Shown: positions 1 through 10,211, counted from the first letter of the stretch. The stretch: DNA of 64,000 nt from Nevskia sp. (GCF_021732705.1 NZ_JAKFUM010000002.1:355450-419449), one strand, 5' to 3'. Program-made: numbers and translations. Notes: generated from the letters alone by a model not told the origin.

Positions 1-2222
1 GTGACCGGATGGCCGGCGTTCAGGCCATCGCCGCGCAGATCCGGGAAGTGCGGATACGGCAGCATCCGGATCTCGCGCACCGGCAGCCCGCCGATCGAGC
101 GCTCCACCGGCACCGGCAAGGCCGCGTTCTGCGCATCGAGCACCATCGTTTCGCCGATGCTGACGCCGTAGTGCGCCAGCCAGTCCTGCAGGCCGGAGCT
201 CTGCTTGCTCGCGGTCAGCGTCTGGCCGACCTGAATGTCGAACGGCGACGTTGCCAGCACCACGCTGCCGCCGCGCATCAGGAACTGGTCGATCGCGAAG
301 CGCTGGCGATCGTCGAGATCCTTCGGCGACAGCACCAGCAGCAGGTCGGCGTCTTCCGGCACGCGGCCGTCCTTCAGGTCGGCATCGCGCAGCTTCAGGT
401 TCTGGCCCAGTGCGGCTTCCAGCTGGGCGTACTGCGGCCCGGCGCTGCGCGGCGCGTACGGGTTGGCCGGCGCCGCCGGCGATGGCTTGACCACGGCCAC
501 CGTGCGCAGGAAGCCCGGCGTGAAGCGCTGCAGCGCGGCGGTGATCGAGCGCTTCAGCGCGTCCTTGTCGAGCGTGTCCGGCAGCGGAATCTGGATCGTG
601 TCGGCATCGGACTGCAGCAGCAGGTAGAACCAGAACGGCTTCGGATCATTCAGGCTCGCGATCTGCGGGCCGAAGCCGTAGCGCTGCGCGAGCTGCTTGG
701 CCAGGGTGCCGCCGTCGGCGTCCGGATCCTCGAACCGGATGCTGAGCTTGTCGCCGGCCTGCGCCTTCAGTTCATCGAGCACCGTCTGCAGGTCGCCGCG
801 CAGCTTCTTCAGGTCCGCCGGCAGCCGATCATCCGCCGACACGTAGCCGGCGAATGCGACCGGCTTGGCGAGCGCCTCGAACGGATTGCCGCCGGACTGG
901 TAGCTGTTCAGCACCTTGCGGATGCTGCGGGTGATCGCGTACTCGGGGTTCTTCAGCGCCACGTCGAGATCGCGCTCGCCGCGCACCTTGACGTCGACCA
1001 GATCGCGGAAGCCGAGCTTCTCGTACTGATCGCCGTACGAGATCACCAGATCGAAATACGAGCTGACCACGGCCGACTGGTAGCGCGTCGCGGTCTGGAA
1101 CGGCACCGGGCGAATGTCGTAGCGGCTGGCCGCTTCCGCTTCGGCGGCGCGATCGCGCGTCGGGTCGACGAACTCGATCCGCGCGCGGCCGCCCGCGGCC
1201 ACGGCGTATTCCTCGAGCAGGTCCTTGATCTTCGGCACCAGCGGCGCCAGCAGCGGATGGGTCTTCGACGAGAAATAGCCGCGGATCAGCAGCGGCTCGC
1301 GCAGTTCGGTCAACTGCTCGCGCGTGGCCGCTGACAGCGAGTACTGCCCGCCTTGCGTGAGGTCCGCGCGCAGCACCGGCACCGGCGCCAGCCACAGGTT
1401 CGCCGCAACGAAATTGGCCACGGTCAGCGCCGCCAGCGCAGCGGCGGTGCGATGGCCCTGCGTGGCCGGATTGCCGGCGCGGCGCAGCCGCTCGAGACCG
1501 TACAGGTTCAAGGTCAGGAACACGCCGACGATCGACGCGTAGTAGTACAGGTCGCGCAGGTCGACGACGCCGCGGGTGATCGACTCGAAGCGCGAGCCGG
1601 CACCGAGCAGCGCCAGCACGGCACCGGCCTGATGCCCGAACAGCTGGATCAGCAGGTCCGCACCGATCAGGTAGAACAGCCCGCAGACCACCGTGGTGAG
1701 AATCAGCGCGACGATCGGGTTGTCAGTCCGGCCGCTGGTGAACAGGCCGATCGCGACATAGGCGGCGGCGAGGAACAGAGTGGCCAGATAGCCGCCGGCC
1801 ACCGGACCCCAGTCGAGCGGCCCGAGCAGCGCGACGGTGATCGGCAGCGGCGCGGTCAGCGCCAGTGCCACGGCGACCAGCCCGAGTGCCGCGGCGAACT
1901 TGCCGAGCACCAGGCTCAGCGGCCGCACCGGCGCGGTCAGCAGCGTTTCGAGCGTGCCGGCGCGGCGTTCTTCGGACCAGGCGCGCATCGTCAGCGCCGC
2001 GACGAGGAAGATCAGCAGCAGCGGCAGCCACTGGAACAGCGGCCGCAGGTCGGCGATGTTGCGGGAGAAGAACGACTCCACCCAGAAGAACACGAACAGC
2101 GTCACGCCGAGGAACGCGCCGAGGAACAGATAGGCGGCCGGCGTGGCGAAGAAGCCGCGAAACTCCTTCGCGGCGATGTGGCGGATTTCGATCAGCGCCG
2201 GGACCGGGACAGACTCACGCAT
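1..2222 (-). CDS. GldFG-like ABC transporter: permease fused to GldG-type auxiliary domain (partial, C-terminus outside window)
   Basis: The reading frame runs unbroken from ATG at 2222 to the window start, about 740 codons, so its 3' end is missing. The first ~240 residues are an ABC-2 type permease with about six hydrophobic segments and a typical SEERRAGTLE loop after the second one. The rest is a large extracytoplasmic GldG/DUF4350-like domain (IEFVDPTRD, SYGDQYEKLGF, LVISYGDQ regions), which in many bacteria is a separate gene. Its start overlaps the stop of the ATPase gene by 8 bases (ATGCGTGA), so the two are translationally coupled and form one exporter. The substrate is unknown; in gliding Bacteroidetes GldAFG supports motility, but in Proteobacteria relatives have no established cargo. 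The family call rests on fold-level resemblance; the fusion itself is seen directly. Confidence 0.85.
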   Translation of the reverse strand, partial: MRESVPVPALIEIRHIAAKEFRGFFATPAAYLFLGAFLGVTLFVFFWVESFFSRNIADLRPLFQWLPLLLIFLVAALTMRAWSEERRAGTLETLLTAPVRPLSLVLGKFAAALGLVAVALALTAPLPITVALLGPLDWGPVAGGYLATLFLAAAYVAIGLFTSGRTDNPIVALILTTVVCGLFYLIGADLLIQLFGHQAGAVLALLGAGSRFESITRGVVDLRDLYYYASIVGVFLTLNLYGLERLRRAGNPATQGHRTAAALAALTVANFVAANLWLAPVPVLRADLTQGGQYSLSAATREQLTELREPLLIRGYFSSKTHPLLAPLVPKIKDLLEEYAVAAGGRARIEFVDPTRDRAAEAEAASRYDIRPVPFQTATRYQSAVVSSYFDLVISYGDQYEKLGFRDLVDVKVRGERDLDVALKNPEYAITRSIRKVLNSYQSGGNPFEALAKPVAFAGYVSADDRLPADLKKLRGDLQTVLDELKAQAGDKLSIRFEDPDADGGTLAKQLAQRYGFGPQIASLNDPKPFWFYLLLQSDADTIQIPLPDTLDKDALKRSITAALQRFTPGFLRTVAVVKPSPAAPANPYAPRSAGPQYAQLEAALGQNLKLRDADLKDGRVPEDADLLLVLSPKDLDDRQRFAIDQFLMRGGSVVLATSPFDIQVGQTLTASKQSSGLQDWLAHYGVSIGETMVLDAQNAALPVPVERSIGGLPVREIRMLPYPHFPDLRGDGLNAGHPV

Positions 2223-3198
2223 GGGCCACCTCCTCGACATCGACGGCCGCCGCCGCCTGCGCCGCGAGTCCGGCGCGGTTCAGCCGGCCGGCGTCGCCGC
2301 TGGCGTTGACTTCGGCAAACACGGTTTCCAGATCGCGCCGCAGCGGCGTCAGCTGGTGCAGGCGAACGCCGGCGCGGGCCAGCGCCTCGGCCACGTCCGG
2401 CGCGTGATCCGGATCGGCATCGATGCGATAGCGCTGCCGCGCGCCCGACGTTCCTTCGGCATCGACGCTGCGCACGGCCGCAAGGCCCGCCAGCGCCGGA
2501 CGCGGATCGCGTTCGGTCTCGATCCGCAGGCCGCTGCCCTGGCTGAGCTGGTCGATCCGGGCATCGACCACGAGCTTGCCCGCCCGCAGGATCAGCACGC
2601 GTTCGCAGACCGCCTGCACCTCCTGCAGGATGTGGGTCGAGACGATCACGGTCGCGGTCGTCGCCAGCTCCCGGATCAGTTCGCGCATGTGGCGGATCTG
2701 GGTCGGATCGAGGCCGTTGGTCGGCTCGTCGAGGATGATGATGTCCGGCGCGTGCAGCAGCGCCTGCGCCACGCCGACGCGCTGGCGATAGCCGCGCGAC
2801 AGCGTCTGGATCGATGCCGTCGCCTTCTCGCCGAGCTGCGTGCGACGAATGGCCTCCGCGACCGCGCGCGGCCGCTGGGCATCGGCCACGCCATGCAGCG
2901 CGGCCTGATAGTCGAGATAGTCGATGACCGTCATTTCCGGCCACACCGGGCAGTTTTCCGGCAGATAGCCAATGCGGGCCTGGATCGCGCGGGTATCGCG
3001 GCCGACCACGAGGTCGTCGATCCGGATGCTGCCGGCCGTGGCTTCGAGATAGCCGGTGATCATTTTCATGATCGTGGTCTTGCCGGCGCCGTTGTGGCCG
3101 AGCAGGCCCACGACCTCGCCGCGTCCGATGCTGAAACTGACGTCGTCGACGGCGGTGAACGCGCCATAGCGCCGCGTCAGGTGTTCTACCTGAATCAT
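2215..3198 (-). CDS. ABC transporter ATP-binding protein (GldA-like)
   Basis: Cytoplasmic ATPase of the exporter encoded just downstream. About 327 residues starting MIQVEHLTRRYG. Walker A GHNGAGKTT lies near residue 40, the signature LSRGYRQRVG near residue 140 and Walker B IIILDEPTNGLDP about 20 residues later, followed by the switch His in STHILQEV. The C-terminal ~90 residues form the extra domain common in ABC-2 ATPases of the CcmA/GldA type. ATG at 3198 is chosen because the conserved fold begins immediately; a TTG at 3216 would add six residues. Stop overlaps the permease start. Confidence 0.93.
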   Translation of the reverse strand: MIQVEHLTRRYGAFTAVDDVSFSIGRGEVVGLLGHNGAGKTTIMKMITGYLEATAGSIRIDDLVVGRDTRAIQARIGYLPENCPVWPEMTVIDYLDYQAALHGVADAQRPRAVAEAIRRTQLGEKATASIQTLSRGYRQRVGVAQALLHAPDIIILDEPTNGLDPTQIRHMRELIRELATTATVIVSTHILQEVQAVCERVLILRAGKLVVDARIDQLSQGSGLRIETERDPRPALAGLAAVRSVDAEGTSGARQRYRIDADPDHAPDVAEALARAGVRLHQLTPLRRDLETVFAEVNASGDAGRLNRAGLAAQAAAAVDVEEVAHA

Positions 3199-3631
3199 GG
3201 TCTGGATTGTCCTCAAGGAAGGATTTCCGGGAGGCAGCCGCCAGCGCGCCGCGAATCGCCTTGGATCAGCGGAATCGCAGAAAAATCAGGGAGCTGGCGG
3301 GGATCCCGGGCGAAGCAACCGGGCAGCGACGATCAGCGCGGCGGTGGCCGGCTCAGGATCACGGGGACAAATCGGGGCGAGGACGGATCAGTTCTTCGCG
3401 ACATCTCGGGAACACCTCGGGCGCTACTCGAAGGTCGGTTTCGGCAACGGTGCCGGCGCTCGCCAGCCCGTTCTGCCGGCATGTGCGGATGACGGGTGCG
3501 ATTTTCAAGCGTCGGCGGCTGAAGACCGCAGCGCCGGCGGCAGAGTTCCCGCAGCCACGACACTGCCGCGACGGTCGGGGTGGCTGGTCCGGATCAGCCG
3601 GCAGCCCGCGTGCGGCGCCGGCGCTCGCCGA
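3199..3631. other. Intergenic region upstream of ABC exporter operon
   Basis: 433 bases lie between the start of the ABC ATPase and the end of the lipoprotein gene, both read leftwards. I see no conserved coding frame; open frames here look like composition-driven noise. The promoter of the exporter operon should be here, but I cannot point to convincing -35/-10 boxes. Confidence 0.4.
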
Positions 3632-3991
3632 TCAGGGCGCGGCCGGTGCCGCGGCCGGCACTGCGCCAGCCGTTGCCGATCGACCGTCCGGCGACAGCGG
3701 CGGATCGCAGGCGAACGCGCGACCGGTCGTCGATTGCGCGTACGAACTGACCAGCACCGTGTTGCCGCCCTGCTGCACCGCCTGCTCGCGCAACTGGTTC
3801 AGGCCGGTGGTTCGCGTCGTCTCGGTGCTGTGGGTCATGACCGCACCCAGCGCGGTGCAGCGCTTGACGTCCTTCGGAACGGCGGTCACTACGGTTGCTT
3901 CGACCTGCGGCCGGATCGAGCCGCAGGCCGCAAGCCCGGCAGCAAGCGCGAGCAGAGCGATGGATCGGATGGCGGTCGTTCGGGCGGTCAT
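3632..3991 (-). CDS. Small outer-membrane-type lipoprotein, DUF4156-like
   Basis: 119 residues from ATG at 3991. The N-terminus is a lipoprotein signal (ALLALAAGLAAC, lipobox LAAC at about residues 19-22), so the mature protein should be lipid-anchored at Cys22. The mature part has the layout I associate with DUF4156/YjeI: a VP-K-x-C-x-LG stretch, a helix ending in an A/QGGNTVLV element, and a terminal GRAFAC. Two Cys (in KRCTALG and RAFAC) could form a disulfide. The Pro/Ala-rich tail looks disordered. Function unknown. The frame stays open far upstream only because the opposite strand of icmF lacks stops; the lipoprotein signal fixes the start. Confidence 0.7.
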   Translation of the reverse strand: MTARTTAIRSIALLALAAGLAACGSIRPQVEATVVTAVPKDVKRCTALGAVMTHSTETTRTTGLNQLREQAVQQGGNTVLVSSYAQSTTGRAFACDPPLSPDGRSATAGAVPAAAPAAP

Positions 3992-4005
3992 GCGTGTCTC
4001 CGGTT

Positions 4006-4031
4006 GCGCGGTCCCGACCAAAGGACCGCGC
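4006..4031 (-). terminator. Possible hairpin terminator after icmF
   Basis: A 9-bp perfect stem (GCGCGGTCC / GGACCGCGC) with an 8-nt loop sits 8 bases past the icmF stop. There is no U-tract, so intrinsic termination is uncertain; it may only mark the 3' end of the icmF transcript. Confidence 0.35.
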
Positions 4032-4038
4032 GTGCCGG

Positions 4039-7000
4039 CTACATGTTCCGTCGGTATTCGCCGCCGACGTCGTACAGCGCGTGGCTGATCTGGCCGAGCG
4101 AGTTGTACTTCACCGCTTCGAGCAGCGACTCGAAGATGTTGCGGCGGTCTCGCGCCGTCTGCTGCAGGTTCTTCAGGCTGTCGGCCGCGAGCGTGTTGCG
4201 CAGCTTCCGGAACGACGCGACGTTCTCGATCTGCTGCGCCTTCTCGTCCTCGGTGGAGCGGATCAGTTCGATCGTGGTCGCGATCTCGCCGCCGTGGTCC
4301 TTCGGCAGGAAGGTGTTGACGCCGATCAGCGGCAGGCTGCCGTCGTACTTCTTGTGCTCGTAGTACAGCGACTCTTCCTGAATCTTGCCGCGCTGGTACA
4401 TGGTGTCCATCGCACCCAGCACGCCGCCGCGCTCGGAGATCGACTCGAATTCCTTGTACACCGCGTCTTCGACCAGATCGGTCAGCTGGTCGATGATGAA
4501 GCTGCCCTGCCACGGGTTCTCGCAGTAGTTCAGGCCCAGTTCGCGGTTGATGATCAGCTGGATCGCCACGGCTCGCCGCACCGATTCCTCGGTCGGCGTG
4601 GTGATCGCTTCGTCGTAGGCGTTGGTGTGCAGGCTGTTGCAGTTGTCGAACAGCGCGTACAGCGCCTGCAGGGTCGTGCGGATGTCGTTGAACTGGATTT
4701 CCTGCGCGTGCAGCGAACGACCCGACGTCTGGATGTGGTACTTCAGCATCTGGCTGCGTTCGTTGGCCTGATACCGCTGCTTCATCGCCCGCGCCCAGAT
4801 GCGGCGGGCGACGCGGCCGATCACCGAGTATTCCGGGTCCATGCCGTTCGAGAAGAAGAACGACAGGTTCGGCGCGAAGTCGTCGATCTTCATGCCTCTG
4901 GCGAGGTAGTACTCGACGAAGGTGAAGCCGTTGGCCAGCGTGAATGCCAACTGGCTGATCGGGTTCGCGCCAGCTTCGGCGATGTGGTAACCGGAGATCG
5001 ACACCGAGTAGAAGTTGCGCACGCCGCGCTCGACGAACGACTGCTGGATGTCGCCCATCATGCGCAGCGCGAATTCGGTCGAGAAGATGCAGGTGTTCTG
5101 CGCCTGATCTTCCTTGAGGATGTCGGCCTGCACGGTGCCGCGGACGATGGCCATCGTCTCGCGCTTGATCTTGTCGTAGGTCTCGGCATCGACCAGCTGG
5201 TCGCCGGTGACGCCGAGCAGCGCCAAACCCAGACCGTTGTTGTTCGACGGCAGCTCGCCGGAATAGACCGGGCGGGTCTTGCCCTTGAACAGCTCGGCGA
5301 TCTTCTGCTCGGCTTCCGCCCAACGCGCCGGCTCGGCCTTCAGGTATTTCTCGACCTGCTGGTCGATCGCGCAGTTCATGAACATCGCGAGGATCATCGG
5401 CGCCGGGCCGTTGATAGTCATCGACACACTGGTGGACGGCAGACACAGGTCGAAGCCCGAGTAGAGCTTCTTCATGTCGTCCAAGGTGGCGATGTTGACG
5501 CCGGAGTTGCCGATCTTGCCGTAGATGTCCGGGCGGGTTTCCGGGTCTTCGCCGTACAGCGTGACCGAGTCGAACGCCGTCGACAGACGCGTCGGCATGC
5601 CCGGCTGGCTCAGGTAATGGAAGCGCCGGTTGGTGCGCTCCGGCGTGCCTTCGCCGGCGAACATGCGGATCGGGTCTTCGCCGACGCGGCGATACGGATA
5701 CAGACCGGCCGTGTACGGATAGCCGCCGGGCAGGTTTTCCTTGAGCAGGAAGCGCAGCAGCTCGCCCCAGCCTTCGAACTTCGGCGCAGCGACCTTCGGG
5801 ATCTTCGAGTGGCTCAGGGACTCGGTGTAGTTCTCGCCCGACACCGGCTTGCCACGCACGTGATAGACATACTGCGGATCGGTGACGCCCTTCAGGCGTT
5901 CCGGCCATTCGCGCAGCAGGGCGATCGATTCGGACTTGAGCCCCTTGATCGCTTCGTTGTAGCGGCTGCGCAGGATCAGCAGGCTCTTGTCGCCGCCGGC
6001 CGTCAGGTCTTCACCGGCATAGACGTCGAGCGGCTTCGGCAGCTTCGGATCGTCGAGTTCCTTCAGCGCGTCCCACAGCGACTGGGCGCGGTCGGCGATG
6101 TCGTGCTGCTGCTCGACGTCGCGATTGATGCCGCGGCCGTTCTCGGCGATTTCGGCGAGGTAGCGGGTGCGGTTGCCCGGGATCAGCACCGTGGCGCGCG
6201 GTTCCTTCACCGTGGTGTCGAGCGCCGGGGTCCATTTGTCCGCCGGCAGGCCAAGCTTGTCGCGCAGCAGGCGGCACAGGTTGGTGAACATCCAGGTGAC
6301 GCCCGGATCGTTGAACTGGCTGGCGATCGTCGGGTAGACCGGGACGTCTTCGTCCTTGAGATCGAAGCGCACGCGGTTGCGCTTCCACTGCTTGCGGACA
6401 TCACGCAGCGCGTCTTCGGCGCCGCGGCGGTCGAACTTGTTCAGCACCACCAGCTCGGCGTAATCGATCATGTCGATCTTCTCGAGCTGGCTGGCCGCGC
6501 CGTAGTCGCTGGTCATCACGTAGATCGGGAAGTCGACGAGATCGACGATTTCCGAGTCGCTCTGGCCGATGCCGGCGGTTTCGACGATGACCAGGTCGTA
6601 GGTCAGGCTCTTGAGGAAGGCGATGCAGTCCTTGAGCACGGTGTTGGTAGAGGCATGCTGACGGCGCGTCGCCATCGAGCGCATGAAGGCGCGCGGATTC
6701 CGCAATGAATTCATGCGGATGCGGTCGCCGAGCAGCGCGCCACCGGAACGGCGGCGGGTCGGATCGACGGCGAGCACGGCGATCCGCATCGTCGGGAAGG
6801 CCTGCAGGAAGCGCAGCAGCAGTTCGTCCACGGCCGACGACTTGCCGGCACCGCCGGTGCCGGTAAAACCGATGACCGGGGTCTTGGCGCCGGCCACTTT
6901 CCACTCGGCGCGCAGCTTCGCCAGCTCGGCGTCGTCGAACAGGTCGTCTTCCAGCGCCGACAGCCAGCGGCCGACGCTGATCTCGTCGTCAATCGACGCC

Positions 7001-7491
7001 GGACCCGGCTTGGTGCTGCCCTTGCGGTGCGTCTCGGCGCGCTTGATCAGGTCCTCGATCATGCCGACCAGGCCCAGCTTGCTGCCGTCGTTCGGGTGGT
7101 AGATCCGCTCAACCCCCTGCGCGTGCAGTGCGGCGATCTCTTCCGGCGTGATCGTGCCGCCACCGCCGCCGAACACGCGGATGTGGCTGGCGCCCCGCTC
7201 GGCGAGCATGTCGACCATGTACTTGAAGAATTCGTTGTGGCCGCCCTGGTAGCTGGACAGCGCGATGCCGTCGGCGTCTTCCTGCAACGCCGCCCGCACC
7301 ACGTCCTCGACCGAGCGGTTGTGACCCAGATGCACGACTTCCGCGCCCTGCGACTGGATCAGGCGACGCATCACGTTGATCGCCGCATCATGGCCATCGA
7401 ACAGGCTGGCGGCCGTGACGAAGCGCAGCGGGCTGGTGGTCTGGGACGTGGCGGAGTCCTGGGTCAGGATCGTCGGGGCATCATCAGGCAT
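4039..7491 (-). CDS. icmF: Fused isobutyryl-CoA mutase (IcmF), coenzyme B12-dependent acyl-CoA mutase with G-protein chaperone domain
   Basis: 1150 residues in the IcmF order: B12-binding domain (residues ~20-150, FDGHDAA with likely cobalt-ligand His34), a MeaB/MeaI-type GTPase chaperone domain (P-loop GTGGAGKS, ~211-218), then the TIM-barrel mutase domain (~540 onward, with [11 protein letters not shown] and [12 protein letters not shown]). IcmF interconverts isobutyryl-CoA and n-butyryl-CoA, and some members handle isovaleryl-/pivalyl-CoA; the GTPase domain gates cofactor loading. At the substrate pocket, the position of methylmalonyl-CoA mutase Arg207 is Gln798, as expected for a non-dicarboxyl substrate. 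The position of MCM Tyr89 is Tyr598, where I recall Phe in characterised IcmF proteins. It stands alone, flanked by unrelated genes. In this setting it probably removes methyl branches from chain or ring breakdown products. Confidence 0.96.
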   Translation of the reverse strand: MPDDAPTILTQDSATSQTTSPLRFVTAASLFDGHDAAINVMRRLIQSQGAEVVHLGHNRSVEDVVRAALQEDADGIALSSYQGGHNEFFKYMVDMLAERGASHIRVFGGGGGTITPEEIAALHAQGVERIYHPNDGSKLGLVGMIEDLIKRAETHRKGSTKPGPASIDDEISVGRWLSALEDDLFDDAELAKLRAEWKVAGAKTPVIGFTGTGGAGKSSAVDELLLRFLQAFPTMRIAVLAVDPTRRRSGGALLGDRIRMNSLRNPRAFMRSMATRRQHASTNTVLKDCIAFLKSLTYDLVIVETAGIGQSDSEIVDLVDFPIYVMTSDYGAASQLEKIDMIDYAELVVLNKFDRRGAEDALRDVRKQWKRNRVRFDLKDEDVPVYPTIASQFNDPGVTWMFTNLCRLLRDKLGLPADKWTPALDTTVKEPRATVLIPGNRTRYLAEIAENGRGINRDVEQQHDIADRAQSLWDALKELDDPKLPKPLDVYAGEDLTAGGDKSLLILRSRYNEAIKGLKSESIALLREWPERLKGVTDPQYVYHVRGKPVSGENYTESLSHSKIPKVAAPKFEGWGELLRFLLKENLPGGYPYTAGLYPYRRVGEDPIRMFAGEGTPERTNRRFHYLSQPGMPTRLSTAFDSVTLYGEDPETRPDIYGKIGNSGVNIATLDDMKKLYSGFDLCLPSTSVSMTINGPAPMILAMFMNCAIDQQVEKYLKAEPARWAEAEQKIAELFKGKTRPVYSGELPSNNNGLGLALLGVTGDQLVDAETYDKIKRETMAIVRGTVQADILKEDQAQNTCIFSTEFALRMMGDIQQSFVERGVRNFYSVSISGYHIAEAGANPISQLAFTLANGFTFVEYYLARGMKIDDFAPNLSFFFSNGMDPEYSVIGRVARRIWARAMKQRYQANERSQMLKYHIQTSGRSLHAQEIQFNDIRTTLQALYALFDNCNSLHTNAYDEAITTPTEESVRRAVAIQLIINRELGLNYCENPWQGSFIIDQLTDLVEDAVYKEFESISERGGVLGAMDTMYQRGKIQEESLYYEHKKYDGSLPLIGVNTFLPKDHGGEIATTIELIRSTEDEKAQQIENVASFRKLRNTLAADSLKNLQQTARDRRNIFESLLEAVKYNSLGQISHALYDVGGEYRRNM

Positions 7492-7630
7492 GGCAACGGT
7501 CTTCGGTGATCTTGAGAAATTGACGCGCCCGCAGGCGCTCGAACGGCAGCCGCGCGGAGCGCAGCCCTACAACATTACCGGTACTTGAAATTACCGGCAG
7601 GAAATCGGCCGATCTCGCCGGCCGCGGCGC

Positions 7631-9199
7631 TCAGGCGCGCGCGGCGGCCGCCAGTTCGTCGCGGACGACGCGCTTCAGGACCTTGCCGGTCGCCGTCATC
7701 GGGAACGCGTCGACGAAGCGCACTTCCTTCGGCACCTTGTAGCCGGCGATGTGCTGGCGGCAGTGGCTGATGATCTCGTCGCCGGTCGGCGGCGCGGCAT
7801 CGGTCGGCAGCACCAGCGCCACCACGCGTTCACCCCACTTCTCGTCCGGTAGGCCGATGACGGCGCACATGCGCACGGCCGGATGCTTGGCCAGCACCTG
7901 TTCGACTTCGGCGGAATACACGTTCTCGCCGCCGGTGACGATCATGTCCTTGACCCGGTCAACGAGGTACAGCAGACCATCGGCATCGCGCCGCCCGGCA
8001 TCGCCGGTTCGATACCAGCCGTTGATCAGCACGGTGGCCGTCGCATCCGGCTGGTTCCAGTAGCCGGTGAACAGGCTCGGGCTGCGCACCCACAGTTCGC
8101 CGACTGCGCCATCCGGCACTTCATGGCCGTTCGGGTCCATCAGCTTCACGTCGATCAGCGGCAGCGGCGTGCCGCAGGCCTTGAGCTTGGCCTCGTCCTC
8201 CAGCACGTGCTGCTCGGGCCGCAGCAGCGTGATCGCGCCGGAGCTTTCGGTCGCCCCGTAGAACTGCATGAAGTGGCACTTCATTTCGACCAGCGCCCGC
8301 TGCAGCAGTCGCGAACTGATCGGCGAGCCGGCATACATCACCAGACGCAGGCTTGAGAAATCGGTGGTCTTGGCATCCGGATGGTCGAGCAGCATCTGGA
8401 TCGCCGTCGGCACCAGCGCGACGATGCTCGGACGGTCGCGCGCGATCAGCTTCAGCAGCTGACCGGGATCGAGCGCCGGCAGGATCGACAGGGTCGAGCC
8501 GTTGTACAGGCTCTGGATGCTGAGGCCGGAGCCGACCAGATGGAAGTTCGGCATCACCATCATCATCACGTCGTCCGGCTGCCACTGCAGCGCCGGTTCG
8601 AGGTGTTCGCACAGGCGCATGTGATGGAAGCCGCCATGCGACAGCTGCACACCCTTGGGCTTGCCGGTGGTCCCGGAGGTGTAGATCAGCAGCGCCGTCT
8701 GCGCCGGGTCCACCGCGATTGCCGGATCGCTGTCGGCGACGGCCGCGAGGGCGACCTCGAACTCGCCGGCCAGACCCGATTCTCCGGTCGGATCGATCTC
8801 GACGATGCCGAACGCCTGCGGACAGCTCGCCTGCACGGCGCGGGCAGTGGCCGCGAATTCGCGATCGACGAAGATCAGCGGTGACTGGGCATCCGCGATC
8901 ACCGACGACAGTTCGGGCGCGGCCAGTCGCCAGTTCAGCGGCGTCATCGTGCTGCCGGCCTTGTTGATGCCGAACAGGAGCTGGAAGTACAGCGACGAGT
9001 TCTTGCCGAGGAAGCCGATGTTCGAGCGCGGCGCAATGCCGAGCCGCGCGATCAGGTGCGCCACGCGGTTCGAGCGCGCGTCGAGCGCGGCGAAGCTCAG
9101 GCTGCCGGTGCCGTCGACCAGCGCCGTTTTCGTCGGCTGTGTCTTCGCATACAGGCGGGGAATGTCGCCCAGCGTCTTGATGTCAGCGTAAAGCCACAT
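7631..9199 (-). CDS. AMP-dependent acyl-CoA synthetase/ligase
   Basis: 522 residues, the size of medium/long-chain fatty acyl-CoA ligases. It activates a carboxylic acid to its CoA thioester with ATP. Visible motifs: phosphate-binding YTSGTTGKPKG (residues ~173-183), adenine-binding FYGATESSG, the GWYRTGD motif, hinge VDRVKDMI, and catalytic Lys in TATGKVLK near residue 506. No transmembrane segment. Follows the crotonase-family gene by 71 bases on the same strand, suggesting cotranscription. The acid substrate cannot be told from sequence. Confidence 0.93.
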   Translation of the reverse strand: MWLYADIKTLGDIPRLYAKTQPTKTALVDGTGSLSFAALDARSNRVAHLIARLGIAPRSNIGFLGKNSSLYFQLLFGINKAGSTMTPLNWRLAAPELSSVIADAQSPLIFVDREFAATARAVQASCPQAFGIVEIDPTGESGLAGEFEVALAAVADSDPAIAVDPAQTALLIYTSGTTGKPKGVQLSHGGFHHMRLCEHLEPALQWQPDDVMMMVMPNFHLVGSGLSIQSLYNGSTLSILPALDPGQLLKLIARDRPSIVALVPTAIQMLLDHPDAKTTDFSSLRLVMYAGSPISSRLLQRALVEMKCHFMQFYGATESSGAITLLRPEQHVLEDEAKLKACGTPLPLIDVKLMDPNGHEVPDGAVGELWVRSPSLFTGYWNQPDATATVLINGWYRTGDAGRRDADGLLYLVDRVKDMIVTGGENVYSAEVEQVLAKHPAVRMCAVIGLPDEKWGERVVALVLPTDAAPPTGDEIISHCRQHIAGYKVPKEVRFVDAFPMTATGKVLKRVVRDELAAAARA

Positions 9200-9270
9200 G
9201 CCGGTGTGCCCTCGTCATGAACAATCGTGTATCCGGAAGTCGTGCGAAACCGGTGCCGATGGCGTGCCGA

Positions 9271-10059
9271 TCAGCGACCGACGAACTTGGGTGCGCGCTT
9301 CTCGACAAACGCCGTGATGCCTTCGCGGGCGTCGGCGCTGGCAGCGCACGCGGACAACAGTTGCGCCTCGTCCTCGAGCTGCGCTTCCAGCGGCTGGCGC
9401 AGGGACTTGTCGATCAGCCGGCGGATAGCGCCGAACGCGCGCGTCGGACCGGCGGCCAGTTGCAGCGCGGCCTTTTCCGCGGTTTCGGTCAATGCCGCGT
9501 CGTCGACCACGAAATCGGCCAGCCCGCATTCGCCGGCCTGTTCGCTGCTCAACATCTCGTTGAACAGCAGGAAGCGCCGCGCGCGGGCGATGCTCATCCG
9601 CGATGCCAGTCCGAACGAGGCACCGGCATCGCAGGAATAGCCGATCTGCGGATAAGCCGCGCCGAAGCGGGCGCTGCGGCCGGCATAGACCACGTCGCAG
9701 CCGGCGACCATCGCCACGCCGCCGCCCATGCAGATGCCATGGACAGCCGCGACCAGCGGCGCGTCCAGCCGCTTCAGTCGCGCCATGCCCATGTGCAGCC
9801 CCTGCGTCCACAGCAGGATGTCGCTCGGCAAGGTGTCGAGCGACGACGCGAACATGCGGATGTCGCCGCCAACGCTGAAGAACTTGCCGCGCGCCGTCAG
9901 CAGGATCGCGCGGATGTCGCTGCGCGCGCCGAGCGCGTTGCCGACCTGTCCGAACTCTTCGCAGAACCGCGCGTTGAACGGGTTGCCCGCCTCCGGCTGG
10001 TTCAGCACCAGTCGCGCCAGCCCGTTCTCGACCGTGAGGTCAATGGTGTCGTAGCTCAC
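9271..10059 (-). CDS. Crotonase-family enoyl-CoA hydratase/isomerase, isomerase-like active site
   Basis: 262 residues. The oxyanion-hole segments are present (FSVGGDIRMF and GICMGGGVAMVAGCD). At the catalytic positions the two Glu of true enoyl-CoA hydratases are missing: the region reads FGAAYPQIG then YSCDAGAS, leaving Asp144 as the only acid. That pattern matches PaaG/delta3-delta2-enoyl-CoA isomerases (Asp in VPDSGGS) better than hydratases. It probably shifts a double bond in an acyl-CoA. It is the first gene after a strong terminator, upstream of the ligase gene, and likely starts a two-gene unit. Confidence 0.85.
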   Translation of the reverse strand: MSYDTIDLTVENGLARLVLNQPEAGNPFNARFCEEFGQVGNALGARSDIRAILLTARGKFFSVGGDIRMFASSLDTLPSDILLWTQGLHMGMARLKRLDAPLVAAVHGICMGGGVAMVAGCDVVYAGRSARFGAAYPQIGYSCDAGASFGLASRMSIARARRFLLFNEMLSSEQAGECGLADFVVDDAALTETAEKAALQLAAGPTRAFGAIRRLIDKSLRQPLEAQLEDEAQLLSACAASADAREGITAFVEKRAPKFVGR

Positions 10060-10137
10060 AGCTCTCGCTCCTGATCACGGTGCGGCCGCAAGGCCTGATG
10101 GACGCGCATGCCGGCGTGATTCCAGCGGATGCGCTTG

Positions 10138-10172
10138 TAAAAAACCCGCCGCCGGAGCGTTCCGGCGGCGGG
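10138..10172 (-). terminator. Rho-independent terminator of the AlkB-type hydroxylase transcript
   Basis: Perfect 12-bp GC stem (CCCGCCGCCGGA / TCCGGCGGCGGG, 10145-10172) with a 4-nt loop. On the minus strand it is followed by six T. It lies 40 bases after the hydroxylase stop and separates it from the crotonase-family gene. Confidence 0.9.
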
Positions 10173-10211
10173 TGTCGATACTTCCGGATGACCGCGGCCG
10201 AAGCCGGACGG

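Noticed and set aside
3895..6708. Very long open frame on the plus strand opposite icmF
   Set aside because: It is the antisense of a high-GC gene with strong third-position bias. Its translation is Arg/Val/Asp-rich without domains, while the minus strand encodes a clear IcmF.
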